A stretch of 64,000 nucleotides of DNA from JAKVKY01 sp964293585 (GTDB lineage Bacteria; Bacillota; Negativicutes; Acidaminococcales; Acidaminococcaceae): assembly GCA_964293585.1 (NCBI GenBank), contig CAXYYS010000005.1, forward strand, positions 1 through 64,000, given 5' to 3'. A model generated the notes under the pieces. It did no database searches and was not told the origin of the DNA. It worked only from the letters and a program-made list of their open reading frames with translations. Positions 34,658 to 42,736 of the stretch are shown one piece after another. The translations under genes were made by a program, and so were the position numbers. Each line of letters begins with the position of its first letter. Within the stretch, counting starts at the first letter, position 1.

Positions 34658-34677
34658 CCGCGGGAATAGGGTAAAAT
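34649..34677 (+). promoter_or_regulatory. Promoter of the outer-membrane protein gene
   Basis: TTGTCA at 34649-34654 and TAAAAT at 34672-34677 are 17 nt apart. The -35 lies within the outer arm of the inverted repeat at 34598-34657, so a bound protein or extruded hairpin could control it. The untranslated leader is about 75 nt. Confidence 0.6.
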
Positions 34678-34759
34678 TAGTATAAGAAAACTCAGAGAAG
34701 AGATAATCCTTAGGGGAAATAAGGCACAGAGCCCAGGTAGAAATAATGGGGGTGTGATT

Positions 34760-35902
34760 ATGGGGAGGACCGGGCGGTTATTGCTGCAAGGATTAGTATG
34801 GGGAAGCGTGTTGGTGGGATGCCTGCCGCAAGCGGCGCTGGCGCAGAAGACGGTGTCAACAGGGGCGGGCCGGAGTCAGGCGCCGGTGAGGGCGGCCGAA
34901 GAACAGGAGGATGCACAGGAAGAACTGTACGTTCCTTCCGGACCAGACCATGGTTTTAGTTTTGACGGCAATTTCAGGTATTTGTACGGTCAGGGACACA
35001 TGGAGGGGAAAACTTTAAATCCCCGTACCGGCAAGCAAGATTATTTTAAACAGATGATGCTTATGCAGACCTTGCGGACCAGGCTGTATTTAAATTATCA
35101 CCTGAATAAAAACTGGAACATTATCACTGGCGAGAAAGATAACAGGGTGCTCAACGATCAGTCCCTGACCGATACGGCGAATTTTCACCGCGCTTTTGTG
35201 GAAGGAGAGGATACCCACTACAAGGCGCGGGCGGGACGGTTTGGCTATATAGTTAACAATGGTAACGTGCTGGATACGACCATGGACGGGGTCCGTTTCG
35301 GCTACGGCCGGCGGCATGACTATTGGCTGACAGCTTTCTGGGGCCGGACCGGTTCCAGTTCCGGACGCCGGGAAGGAGTCATCCTGGATGCTTTGAAGCA
35401 GTGGGGGCCATGGGAAACCCAGGTGGGATATTACGATTTTCGTAATCTGCATAATGAGCAACATACCTGGGATAAGCAGAAAATTTTATCCGCCGAGCTG
35501 CGCTACCGTTTTGCCCCGGATATTAGCCTGGGCTGGGAGTATCTGCAGGCTGCCGGCAGCGACAGAGGACAGAGTGTGCCCTCTGATCACGGCTTTGTCG
35601 TTAATCTTAACTATAAGGATTATGATTATAAAAAGCCGGGCAGTTACCGGCTCCGGCTTAGATATTACCGGGAACCGCAGGCAGCAGTTATTACCCATAC
35701 CATGGACGGCTGGCCGGGATTCTTTGATTTGAGCGGACAGAAGATGGGGTTCGAGGGTTATGGTATCTGCTGGGATTACGTGCTGAGAAAAGGCGTGGCT
35801 CTGACCCTGGAAGGTTATGATTTGTGCAATTACCGGGACGGTCAGTATGCAGGCGATTTCCGCCAGAAGATTTTGGGAGGGACGTTGACTTTTGCCTTGT
35901 AA
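34760..35902 (+). CDS. Putative outer-membrane beta-barrel protein
   Basis: About 380 residues with a signal peptide (cut near ALAQ, about residue 29) and then many alternating amphipathic strands rich in Tyr, Trp, Gly and Arg, such as GWEYLQAAG and YRLRLRYYRE. The last strand, ending GGTLTFAL, looks like a barrel-closing strand. This suggests a porin-like outer-membrane protein and therefore a diderm host. I recognise no specific substrate family. It precedes a sensor/kinase/regulator set, which may respond to the same compound. ATG 34760 is chosen for spacing from GGGGG; GTG 34754 is an alternative. Confidence 0.7.
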   Translation: MGRTGRLLLQGLVWGSVLVGCLPQAALAQKTVSTGAGRSQAPVRAAEEQEDAQEELYVPSGPDHGFSFDGNFRYLYGQGHMEGKTLNPRTGKQDYFKQMMLMQTLRTRLYLNYHLNKNWNIITGEKDNRVLNDQSLTDTANFHRAFVEGEDTHYKARAGRFGYIVNNGNVLDTTMDGVRFGYGRRHDYWLTAFWGRTGSSSGRREGVILDALKQWGPWETQVGYYDFRNLHNEQHTWDKQKILSAELRYRFAPDISLGWEYLQAAGSDRGQSVPSDHGFVVNLNYKDYDYKKPGSYRLRLRYYREPQAAVITHTMDGWPGFFDLSGQKMGFEGYGICWDYVLRKGVALTLEGYDLCNYRDGQYAGDFRQKILGGTLTFAL

Positions 35903-35952
35903 GGTGTAGGCAGGTAGAAATGATTTTTACGAGCAGCGGGGAGGGACGGTAA

Positions 35953-37500
35953 ATGCGCAGATTTGTTTATCTGGTATTGTTGCTTGTCCTGACCTGCTGC
36001 TCGTTTTTGACGCCGGTCCGGGCAGGACAGCTGATCTACAATAATGCTTATGGCGATGCCTATGGACGAGTTCTGCAGGCAGCCTTGGAAGGGAAGGTTA
36101 CCTGCCGCGGTGCGGAACCAAGTCTTATAGGTGAACTCAATGAAGGTGCAGCCGGCGTAGAAGCTTATGCTACCCAGACGGAGATTTATTTAAAAAATCC
36201 GGCTTATCACTGGTATCCGCAGTATCTGGCCACGGTTGTCCTGGCTGTGGACCGGGATGTGTGCCGGGAAGATATTTATGGCTGGCAGGATGTATTGAAA
36301 ACCAAGAGCAAGCTCTGTGTGCCATTAGTGTCCATAGAGTATGAATATTGCTTGATGGCTTTGGCCTATGGACTAAGCGGCGGCATGGACACCAGTAAGG
36401 CAGTGGATTATTTAAAGGAGCTGCAGGGGCAGGGACTGCTGCTGCTGGCTTCTCCTGACGGTGACTATTCTGCTTATTTGCATAAGGCAGTTTCGCCGGC
36501 CGGCGCACATGTGTATGTCTTGTTTGATTATCAAGCGGTACAGCTTAATAAAAGCGGCCGGCATTTGCAGATCATTGTACCCAGAGAAGGAACATTGACT
36601 TTTCCTAAGGGAATTTTGGCACGTCAGCCCCTGGATTTTAACCGGGATGTTTTGAATAAAACTTTATTGGCGGAAGGATTCCGCCCGGTGGATCTCCATC
36701 TGGCCCAGACTGGGACAGCGGCAGGACAAAGTACTGCTGCAGGGGGGGCGGCCTGGCCGGAAGCGGGAGGAAGTTTGGACGCATCCTATCCCAGGAATCG
36801 TGATTATTTAACCGCTTCCAGAGTACAGGATCCCCAGGATTTTACCGTGACGGCGGAAAAGTTAAGCACGCAGGTCCGGCGGCAGGTCTTGGGACTGCAG
36901 AGATTTGTTACGGCAGATGGTTATGAGCATCAGGCCAGTTATCTGGTACTGCTGATTATCATTATCTTTATTTTTGGTACGGTCCTGCGCAAAGTCTTAC
37001 ATCCGGGAGTAAGGAGGGCGTTGCTGGGGCTGGGTATCTCAGTACTTTTAACGGCGCTCCTGAGACTGGTGAAGCTCGTGATACCTACGGCTGATGAACA
37101 TATTGTCCGCTGGTTATGGTACGCAGCTTACATCTTTTTCTTCAGTATGAGTTTATTCCTGGTCTGGATAGCCTGGGCTACAGGCAGACCTCTGGAAGAG
37201 AAACGGCCGCCGGTCTGGTGGTATGCGCTGGTTGGTGTAAGTCTGCTTTCTGTGCTTATCATCCTGACCAATGATTTGCACCAGCTGGTGTGGGGATTCC
37301 GCCCGGATTTTAAGGATAGTTGGGCTGTTTATTCCCACCAGCCGCTCTTTTATGTTTTCTCAGCTGAATATCTGTTGATGATACTGGGGGCATGTCTGTT
37401 CCTGGTATACCAGGTATGGGATAACAGTTTTATGCGGCGCAAGGCTATTTTACCTCAGTTGGTCCTGCTGTCATTCTTTGTCTACCTGGGGGGGCAATAA
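35953..37500 (+). CDS. Periplasmic-binding/7TM sensor protein, N-terminal part (frameshifted)
   Basis: The 515-residue product has a signal peptide (about 1-24), a domain of about 300 residues resembling ABC-type binding proteins (GDAYGRVLQAALEGK...), then about six membrane helices like the 7TM sensor module of histidine kinases. The frame ends at 37500, just after a run of seven G. Removing one G would continue it directly into the next reading frame (YLGG then NNLGWPLF), supplying the missing helix and a cytoplasmic domain. This is therefore one gene of about 830 codons in two frames, whether by mutation, slippage or sequencing error. It starts at ATG 35953 behind GGGGAGGGA. Confidence 0.75.
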   Translation: MRRFVYLVLLLVLTCCSFLTPVRAGQLIYNNAYGDAYGRVLQAALEGKVTCRGAEPSLIGELNEGAAGVEAYATQTEIYLKNPAYHWYPQYLATVVLAVDRDVCREDIYGWQDVLKTKSKLCVPLVSIEYEYCLMALAYGLSGGMDTSKAVDYLKELQGQGLLLLASPDGDYSAYLHKAVSPAGAHVYVLFDYQAVQLNKSGRHLQIIVPREGTLTFPKGILARQPLDFNRDVLNKTLLAEGFRPVDLHLAQTGTAAGQSTAAGGAAWPEAGGSLDASYPRNRDYLTASRVQDPQDFTVTAEKLSTQVRRQVLGLQRFVTADGYEHQASYLVLLIIIIFIFGTVLRKVLHPGVRRALLGLGISVLLTALLRLVKLVIPTADEHIVRWLWYAAYIFFFSMSLFLVWIAWATGRPLEEKRPPVWWYALVGVSLLSVLIILTNDLHQLVWGFRPDFKDSWAVYSHQPLFYVFSAEYLLMILGACLFLVYQVWDNSFMRRKAILPQLVLLSFFVYLGGQ

Positions 37501-38458
37501 TCTGGGCTGGCCTCTTTTCAAGTATTCAGAGATTAATTTTACGTTCTGCAGAACCATGGTATTGTTCGTGCTGGCTGCCACTTATGCCGGACTTTTTAAT
37601 ACGAACAGGAATTATCAGGAAATTTTTTCAGCTTCAACATTGGGCCTTAGGATTATGGACCGGGAGGGAGCGCAGGTTTTTGGCGCCGCCAGTATTCCCA
37701 AAACCGGGAACAATGTGGCAATACACCGGATGCCTGTTACCGGCGGTCAGGTAGTCTGGTACGAAGATATCCGGGACCTAAACGACCTGGAACATAAACT
37801 GGCCCTGACCACAGAAGCTTTGGCACGTTCCCGTAACCTGTTGGCGCAAGAGGAACAGGTTCGGGGCGCTTATACGGAACTGAAAATCCGCAATCAGCTC
37901 TATGATGAGCTGGAATTAGTAATTACGCACAAGTATCCGGCTATCATGGAAGATTTGAATATCCTGAGGAATCTGGAGCGTAAAAAGGAAACCAAGATAC
38001 AGGCTGTCTGTCACCTGAACATCTTATCCTGTTATTTAAAAAAACGTTGTGTGCTTTTACTGCTGGGTAAAGAGAGAAACACCATAGATGTACAGGATAT
38101 TAAGGCTGCGTTCACGGAATCCTGCCTGTATGCCAAACAATCCGGTATCAATAGCTTGTTCCAGTCAGAAATAGCGGTTCCCCGGGTAGGCAGCCTGGAA
38201 GCCATGTTCATCTACGATCTTTTTGAAGCTGTCCTGGAAACAGCCTTCAGGCTCAAAGCGGATAATTTATTGGTACGGTTAGCACAGGAACAGCAGCTCC
38301 TAAAGTTGAATATGCTGCTAAGCGGAGACCAAGGTAGTTTACTTACCGCGCTCCAGGCTCTGTCCGCCCGTCAGGAATTTGCCGGACGCCAATTAGAGGT
38401 CAAGGACCTGGATGATGCGGTGGCTGTGACTTTAACCTTGCAGGGCATTATTAGCTGA
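37478..38458 (+). CDS. 7TM sensor protein, C-terminal part (frameshifted continuation)
   Basis: This frame continues the previous gene: the end of the membrane module (about 60 residues, with FCRTMVLFVLAATYAGLF), a PAS-like segment (LGLRIMDREGAQVFGA), and about 180 helical residues. The upstream limit is a TTG without any ribosome site, so it is unlikely to be translated alone. The last part has no H-box and no recognisable ATPase motifs, so even the restored protein would not be a complete histidine kinase. It may instead relay a signal to the kinase encoded 14 nt downstream. Confidence 0.65.
   Translation: MSTWGGNNLGWPLFKYSEINFTFCRTMVLFVLAATYAGLFNTNRNYQEIFSASTLGLRIMDREGAQVFGAASIPKTGNNVAIHRMPVTGGQVVWYEDIRDLNDLEHKLALTTEALARSRNLLAQEEQVRGAYTELKIRNQLYDELELVITHKYPAIMEDLNILRNLERKKETKIQAVCHLNILSCYLKKRCVLLLLGKERNTIDVQDIKAAFTESCLYAKQSGINSLFQSEIAVPRVGSLEAMFIYDLFEAVLETAFRLKADNLLVRLAQEQQLLKLNMLLSGDQGSLLTALQALSARQEFAGRQLEVKDLDDAVAVTLTLQGIIS
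37488..37494 (+). repeat. G7 homopolymer at frameshift point
   Basis: Seven consecutive G residues sit exactly where the frame breaks. Six or nine G would restore a continuous coding region. Such tracts are known slippage sites and are also a common source of sequencing error. Confidence 0.85.
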
Positions 38459-38472
38459 GAAAGGAGATTATG

Positions 38473-39909
38473 ATGCTGGCTTTATATACATATAGTTTGC
38501 CGGTACGCATAGGATTTCTCCTGGCAGCCGTGCTGGTCCTGGTCCTGCATTGCTATTATCTGCAGGTGGATAAGCTGATTTACCGGGTTCAAAACCGGCG
38601 GCGCCAGGTCCTGGAATTTACGGTTTTGTTTTTTATCCTCGTCCTGCTGCTAAGCATAGACGGAATTAATTATCAGTTGCTGGATGGTATGTTGACTACA
38701 AATAAGTATTTAGAGGCACGCTACATAAGCTGTTTGCTGCTTCTGGGGCACAGCCTCATCTGGATGCAAGCCCAGGCCGGTACCTGGTTTCTGGCCGGGG
38801 CAGCGGTGCTGGCCCTGCCAGCCTTGGACGAATTTTCTCCCTGGGGCCTGATTCTGGTTCTGGGTCTGCTATTTTTCCGGACGATGCAGGGTATTCCCCG
38901 GGCTAAAGCTGACCTGCAACAGAGTTTAAGTCTTAATTCCATTAAAGAGGCCCTGGATTCACTGCCTACCGGTGTACTGTTCGCTGAACGCGAAGGAGAG
39001 ATTATCTTAACCAATGTGGTGATGTTGCACTTCATGCAAAGATATCTGGGAGGATTTTTCCGGGACGCCAATAGTTTCTGGAAACGTATGCAGGGTCTGG
39101 TGAGCACTCCGGGGTTGGAAATAATACCGGTAGGTGATAAAATATTATTAAGGGTTGTGCAGCAGCAAAGCTGGCTGGCGGCCCGGAAAGAAATTCATTA
39201 TGGCAGGCACACCTGGGTACAGTTCACGGTGGCGGATGTGACAGAGATGGACGGCAAGGCCATTGCCTTGCGTGAACATCAACAAAAACTGGAGCAGGAC
39301 AGCGACAGGCTGCGCTACGTCCTGAGCAACCTGGAAGCTTACCGCCGGCAGCATGTCCTGACCGAAGTTAAAAGTCAGATTCATGATCTGCTGGGACAAC
39401 GCATCACCATCCTGCAGCAGATTTTAAACAATAAAAATTTCTATGACTATGTAACCATGATTCCCCTGATTGAAAATGTGATCAGGGACATGCGCTATCA
39501 TGTGCTGGAAGATCCGGCCCAGATTTTAAAGGACCTGGTGGCTACTTACGAGAGTATCGGGATAGCGTTAACGGTGGAAGGTGTTTTGCCGGGAGACCGG
39601 GATACGGCCAGAACTTTTGTGAGAATCATCCGCGAAGGTGCGACCAATGCTGTCCGACACGGGCATGCTAACCAGGTGCAGATCCTGCTGGGGCAGCTGC
39701 CGGGATCCTGGACCTTGCAGATTACGGATAACGGCATCCCGCCTCTCGAAGAAGTGGCGTGGGGGACAGGCCTTAAGGGCATCAGGAGCAGGGTGGAACA
39801 TTTAGGAGGACATTGCGTGATTCAATCTCAGCCGCGTTTTGTGGTGGCGGTGACGGTGCCGATGCCGTCAGTGGGTATGCACACAGAAAAGGGTGAGGGA
39901 CATGATTAA
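38473..39909 (+). CDS. NarL-type sensor histidine kinase
   Basis: About 478 residues: five or six hydrophobic segments in the first ~145 residues, a PAS-like middle, a HisKA_3-type H-box with the phospho-accepting His in KSQIHDLLGQR (about residue 303), and a C-terminal HATPase with the N-box REGATNAVRHG, DNGIPP and GTGLKGIRSRV. This is the LytS/NarX-like class that pairs with LuxR-type regulators, and one is encoded next with an 8-nt overlap. AAGGAG is 6 nt before ATG 38473; ATG 38470 is also possible. The signal is unknown, but the upstream binding-protein-like sensor probably provides it. Confidence 0.88.
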   Translation: MLALYTYSLPVRIGFLLAAVLVLVLHCYYLQVDKLIYRVQNRRRQVLEFTVLFFILVLLLSIDGINYQLLDGMLTTNKYLEARYISCLLLLGHSLIWMQAQAGTWFLAGAAVLALPALDEFSPWGLILVLGLLFFRTMQGIPRAKADLQQSLSLNSIKEALDSLPTGVLFAEREGEIILTNVVMLHFMQRYLGGFFRDANSFWKRMQGLVSTPGLEIIPVGDKILLRVVQQQSWLAARKEIHYGRHTWVQFTVADVTEMDGKAIALREHQQKLEQDSDRLRYVLSNLEAYRRQHVLTEVKSQIHDLLGQRITILQQILNNKNFYDYVTMIPLIENVIRDMRYHVLEDPAQILKDLVATYESIGIALTVEGVLPGDRDTARTFVRIIREGATNAVRHGHANQVQILLGQLPGSWTLQITDNGIPPLEEVAWGTGLKGIRSRVEHLGGHCVIQSQPRFVVAVTVPMPSVGMHTEKGEGHD

Positions 39910-40522
39910 AATTTTAATCGTGGATGACCAGAAGGTGCTTTTGGATGCATTTACCAATTATCTAAAAAAAGAAGCGGATTTTAAGATTGTGGGCAGCATC
40001 ACCGTAGCCGAGGCTGCAGATTTAGCCTGTGAACGTTTCCATCCGGACCTGGTGCTGATGGATATTTGTACGGAAGGGAAGGTTAGCGGTATTTATGCCA
40101 CGGAGCGCATTAAAAAACGTCATCCCGAGATTAAGGTCATGCTGATGACCGGTTTTCCGGAGATGAGCTTTATTGAACGCGGCAAGCTGGCCGGAGCGGA
40201 CAGCTTTATTTATAAAAATCGCTCCATCGAGGAGTTTATTAAATGTATCCGGGAAACCGTAGCGGGACAGGGCAGCTTTTTAGAAGAAGAGCAGCATCCG
40301 GGTTTTGGCGAAGGAGAATGTCCGCTCACGCCACGGGAACTGGAGATACTACGGCTTTTCTGCCAGAATAAATCCCGGAAAGAGATGGCGGATATCTTAC
40401 ACATCTCCACCAGTACGGTCAATTATCATATCAATAATATGCTGACGAAAACAGGGCACAAGAACCTGGTGAGCCTGGCCATGGAAGCTACGGGTAAAGG
40501 CTATATCAATACGCGTGTTTAA
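39902..40522 (+). CDS. LuxR/NarL-family response regulator
   Basis: A 206-residue regulator with an N-terminal receiver domain (phospho-acceptor Asp 54 in LVLMDICTEG, acidic pair at 8-9) and a C-terminal LuxR helix-turn-helix (about 140-200; LTPRELEILRLF and STSTVNYHINNMLTKTG). It is cotranscribed with the histidine kinase and ends at a terminator. NarL-family dimers bind short inverted heptamers, so it is a reasonable candidate to bind the TACTGAGG/CCTCAGTA palindromes at the neighbouring promoters; that link is an inference from position and motif shape only. Confidence 0.93.
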   Translation: MIKILIVDDQKVLLDAFTNYLKKEADFKIVGSITVAEAADLACERFHPDLVLMDICTEGKVSGIYATERIKKRHPEIKVMLMTGFPEMSFIERGKLAGADSFIYKNRSIEEFIKCIRETVAGQGSFLEEEQHPGFGEGECPLTPRELEILRLFCQNKSRKEMADILHISTSTVNYHINNMLTKTGHKNLVSLAMEATGKGYINTRV

Positions 40523-40557
40523 AACGGGTGTGCTTTTACAGTCAGTGGCAATAAGTA

Positions 40558-40605
40558 AGGAGCTGTCGGGTACGGAAGAACCGTACGCACAACAGCTCCT
40601 TTTTC
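40558..40605 (+). terminator. Intrinsic terminator of the sensor/regulator operon
   Basis: AGGAGCTGT (40558-40566) pairs with ACAGCTCCT (40592-40600), with an inner GTACGG/CCGTAC helix, followed by a T run. Confidence 0.88.
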
Positions 40606-40695
40606 TGTCTCTGTATTTAAGATTAAAGCGAAACATGGTTGTTTTTTGTTGCAACAGCCTTTTTTATGAGGACTGCCTTAAGCGATTGCGCAGCC

Positions 40696-41535
40696 TTATT
40701 CGTTTTTGCTGAAGAAGGTCAAATAGCCACCGCCCACCAGCAGTAATGCTGTTACCACATAGCCCACGATATTGCCAAGTTTTCGGCTTGTGGCTGCAGC
40801 CTGGAGAACTTCGTATTTGGTCTTGATGCCTTCCATGATGGTACCATTAAAATCGCCATCTTCATAGAGCAGTTCCCGTCCTTTTTGCTTTCCCACCAGG
40901 GTATAAGTATCCATCTTGCTCAGGTCTGCATATTCGTAACTAAAGCGCAGGCTGTTTCGTCCCTGCCAGGCGTTGTCATCGTTGGTAAAGAGAGTCTGGC
41001 TCAGGTACTGGCGCCCGTTATCGTTTTGCAGCTTCAAGCTCAGGTTGGCAGCATCGGCCTGGGTGAAACCGTGATAATCTGTCCGGGGTAAATGCAACAG
41101 ATACTTGCCTTGTACCAGAAATTCACCTACCTGTAAAGCTCCGGCAAAACTGGTGCTCCGGTAACGATAAGTATCTTTGTCAGCAAGGGCGTCTACTTTT
41201 TCCCACCACATTTTATCCAGCCTGTTCTTGTATTTGACCAGCTGTTTATCTTTTTCCGTCAAAGGTACCAGCTTATAAATTTCTACCGTACGTACCAGCA
41301 GAGGCGTTTCCAAGGCAATCCGGAGTTCAGGATCAGTAGCTTTTTTTAAAAGCACAGGTTTGCCGGGAACGATGATTACTTTCCCTTCATTTTCAGCATG
41401 TATCAAGGCGTCCTGCACATAGACCGCCTTATTAAAATGGGCGTCCTGTGTTTCATCAGCTGTACTGGTAAAGAAAGCAAAAGCCAGACCGGCACCCAGT
41501 ACTATTAAGACTACGCCAAGGATTTTCTTTAACAT
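40696..41535 (-). CDS. Membrane-anchored protein, TMEM43-like
   Basis: A 279-residue protein with one hydrophobic helix at each end (about residues 4-22 and 252-272) and a large domain between them that is probably extracytoplasmic. The layout and a central segment with Trp- and Tyr-rich strands resemble TMEM43-family proteins, but the similarity is by inspection only and no function can be given. GGAGGTGAC lies just before ATG 41535. It follows the beta-helix gene at 71 nt, so both are probably read from the promoter near 42570. Confidence 0.6.
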   Translation of the reverse strand: MLKKILGVVLIVLGAGLAFAFFTSTADETQDAHFNKAVYVQDALIHAENEGKVIIVPGKPVLLKKATDPELRIALETPLLVRTVEIYKLVPLTEKDKQLVKYKNRLDKMWWEKVDALADKDTYRYRSTSFAGALQVGEFLVQGKYLLHLPRTDYHGFTQADAANLSLKLQNDNGRQYLSQTLFTNDDNAWQGRNSLRFSYEYADLSKMDTYTLVGKQKGRELLYEDGDFNGTIMEGIKTKYEVLQAAATSRKLGNIVGYVVTALLLVGGGYLTFFSKNE

Positions 41536-41606
41536 CTTTGTCACCTCCGTCGGCATCTTTTATAAAATTTAAGAAGTATTTTTCCCGGAGGGGAAAATGA
41601 TGCCTG

Positions 41607-42491
41607 CTAGTTGCTTTCCCGGAAATCACAGCCTTCAAAGCTAAGCCCTTCCTGCTGGAGCTGTTCAAATTCCACCCGCTTGACGTGCGTAAAACTGCAG
41701 TTGGTAAAAGTCAGGCCGGTCACCGTAAAATGGGGCTGCTGGAAAGGCTTGGACAGCAGGGAATGTTTCGCCATAAATTCCTGCACCGGCAGACCTTCGT
41801 AACTAAAAGCTTTACGCCGGGGATCAATTTGAAATTGACACTGTGTAAAACTTAATGCGGGCGACTGGGTGTTGGTCTCGGCAAAAAGATTAAGGGCGGA
41901 CAGCTTGCCCCGGTGTACGAAGCTGGTACCTGTGAAATGTCCATCCTGAACTGTGCCGGCATTGAGCAGGCCGTAGGTACCGTCATGCAGGACTGAGTCC
42001 TGCACCCAAAGACCCGTAACATTATCCAAAGTTAAAGCGAACTGGCCGCAGCCGTACAGGTCGTCCTTAACAAAGTTAATCTTTGAAGAGTTGCTGACCA
42101 GGACCGCATCACCCTGGCAGCCGCCGGCAGCAGCAGTATGACCGATACTCAGTCCTTCAATCTGCACATCGGTGCAATCGTGAAGGGTCAGTACCTCATC
42201 TTCCGTATAGGGTGAAAGAATCCTGGTCTGGGCGGCCTCGCTGCCCACCAGTTTTAAATTTTCTACGCCCACCAGAAAAAGACCGTGATTATGAAACCGG
42301 CGCACGGCTGTGCCTGTCTGGCGCTCTACACCTTGCAGGTTGTAGGTACCCGGTGCCAGACGCAGTACCCTGTGGCTGCCGATACCGGCCAGCAGTTCCT
42401 GTACATTCGTGACCGCAAGTTCCGATTCCGCCCAGGCCTGGACCTGGCAGCAAGAGAACAGGCACGCCAGAACTAATGCTAATTTTTTCAT
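41607..42491 (-). CDS. Exported right-handed beta-helix protein
   Basis: A 294-residue protein with a signal peptide (about 1-21, cut near AWAE) and a repeated pattern of short strands with Asn, Ser and Gly turns (for example ENLKLVGSEA, TDVQIEGLSIGH, SSKINFVKDDLYGC). This is typical of pectin-lyase-like parallel beta-helices. Such proteins can be polysaccharide lyases or binding modules, but I see no catalytic set that I can name. It is probably periplasmic or surface-bound. GGAGGGAG precedes the start. Confidence 0.7.
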   Translation of the reverse strand: MKKLALVLACLFSCCQVQAWAESELAVTNVQELLAGIGSHRVLRLAPGTYNLQGVERQTGTAVRRFHNHGLFLVGVENLKLVGSEAAQTRILSPYTEDEVLTLHDCTDVQIEGLSIGHTAAAGGCQGDAVLVSNSSKINFVKDDLYGCGQFALTLDNVTGLWVQDSVLHDGTYGLLNAGTVQDGHFTGTSFVHRGKLSALNLFAETNTQSPALSFTQCQFQIDPRRKAFSYEGLPVQEFMAKHSLLSKPFQQPHFTVTGLTFTNCSFTHVKRVEFEQLQQEGLSFEGCDFRESN

Positions 42492-42568
42492 ATTACTCCC
42501 TCCCAGTGTGGCTCTGCTCTTAAATTTGTCCGGGCTTACGTAGTGTAAGCTGCCCCTGTTTCAACTTT

Positions 42569-42602
42569 AGTGTACCAGATAATCAGCACCAGCGTACTGA
42601 GG
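42569..42602 (-). promoter_or_regulatory. Palindrome-associated promoter 2 (beta-helix operon)
   Basis: Read on the minus strand, CCTCAGTA (42602-42595) is followed after exactly 20 nt by TACACT (42574-42569). Here the left arm is degenerate (TCCTGTAC in place of TACTGAGG), but the right arm and the spacing equal those at 32.4, 42.6 and 47.0 kb. Confidence 0.55.
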
Positions 42603-42637
42603 CAAAGTACAGGACTGCGGTAAAAAAAGGTTGTCGT

Positions 42638-42683
42638 TACTGAGATGTGCCTCAGTACGTTCTTTTTTTTTCTGACGTAAAAT
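42638..42683 (+). promoter_or_regulatory. Palindrome-associated promoter 3 (nucleoside hydrolase operon)
   Basis: TACTGAGA-TGTG-CCTCAGTA (42638-42657) is followed after 20 nt by TAAAAT (42678-42683). It lies back to back with the promoter of the beta-helix operon, so one 90-nt stretch carries two divergent copies. Confidence 0.6.
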
Positions 42684-42736
42684 TAAGACAGAAGCGGAAG
42701 TGCTTAAGTATTCCCCAAAGGGAGGAGGCGGAGTGT

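Noticed and set aside
39902..40522. Assigning the regulator's binding site as NarL-type on the basis of TACTGAG
   Set aside because: The heptamer matches the NarL consensus only in its first part; I keep the link as a hypothesis rather than a feature.
40515..40712. A 65-codon frame after the response regulator
   Set aside because: It reads through a strong intrinsic terminator and has no ribosome site.
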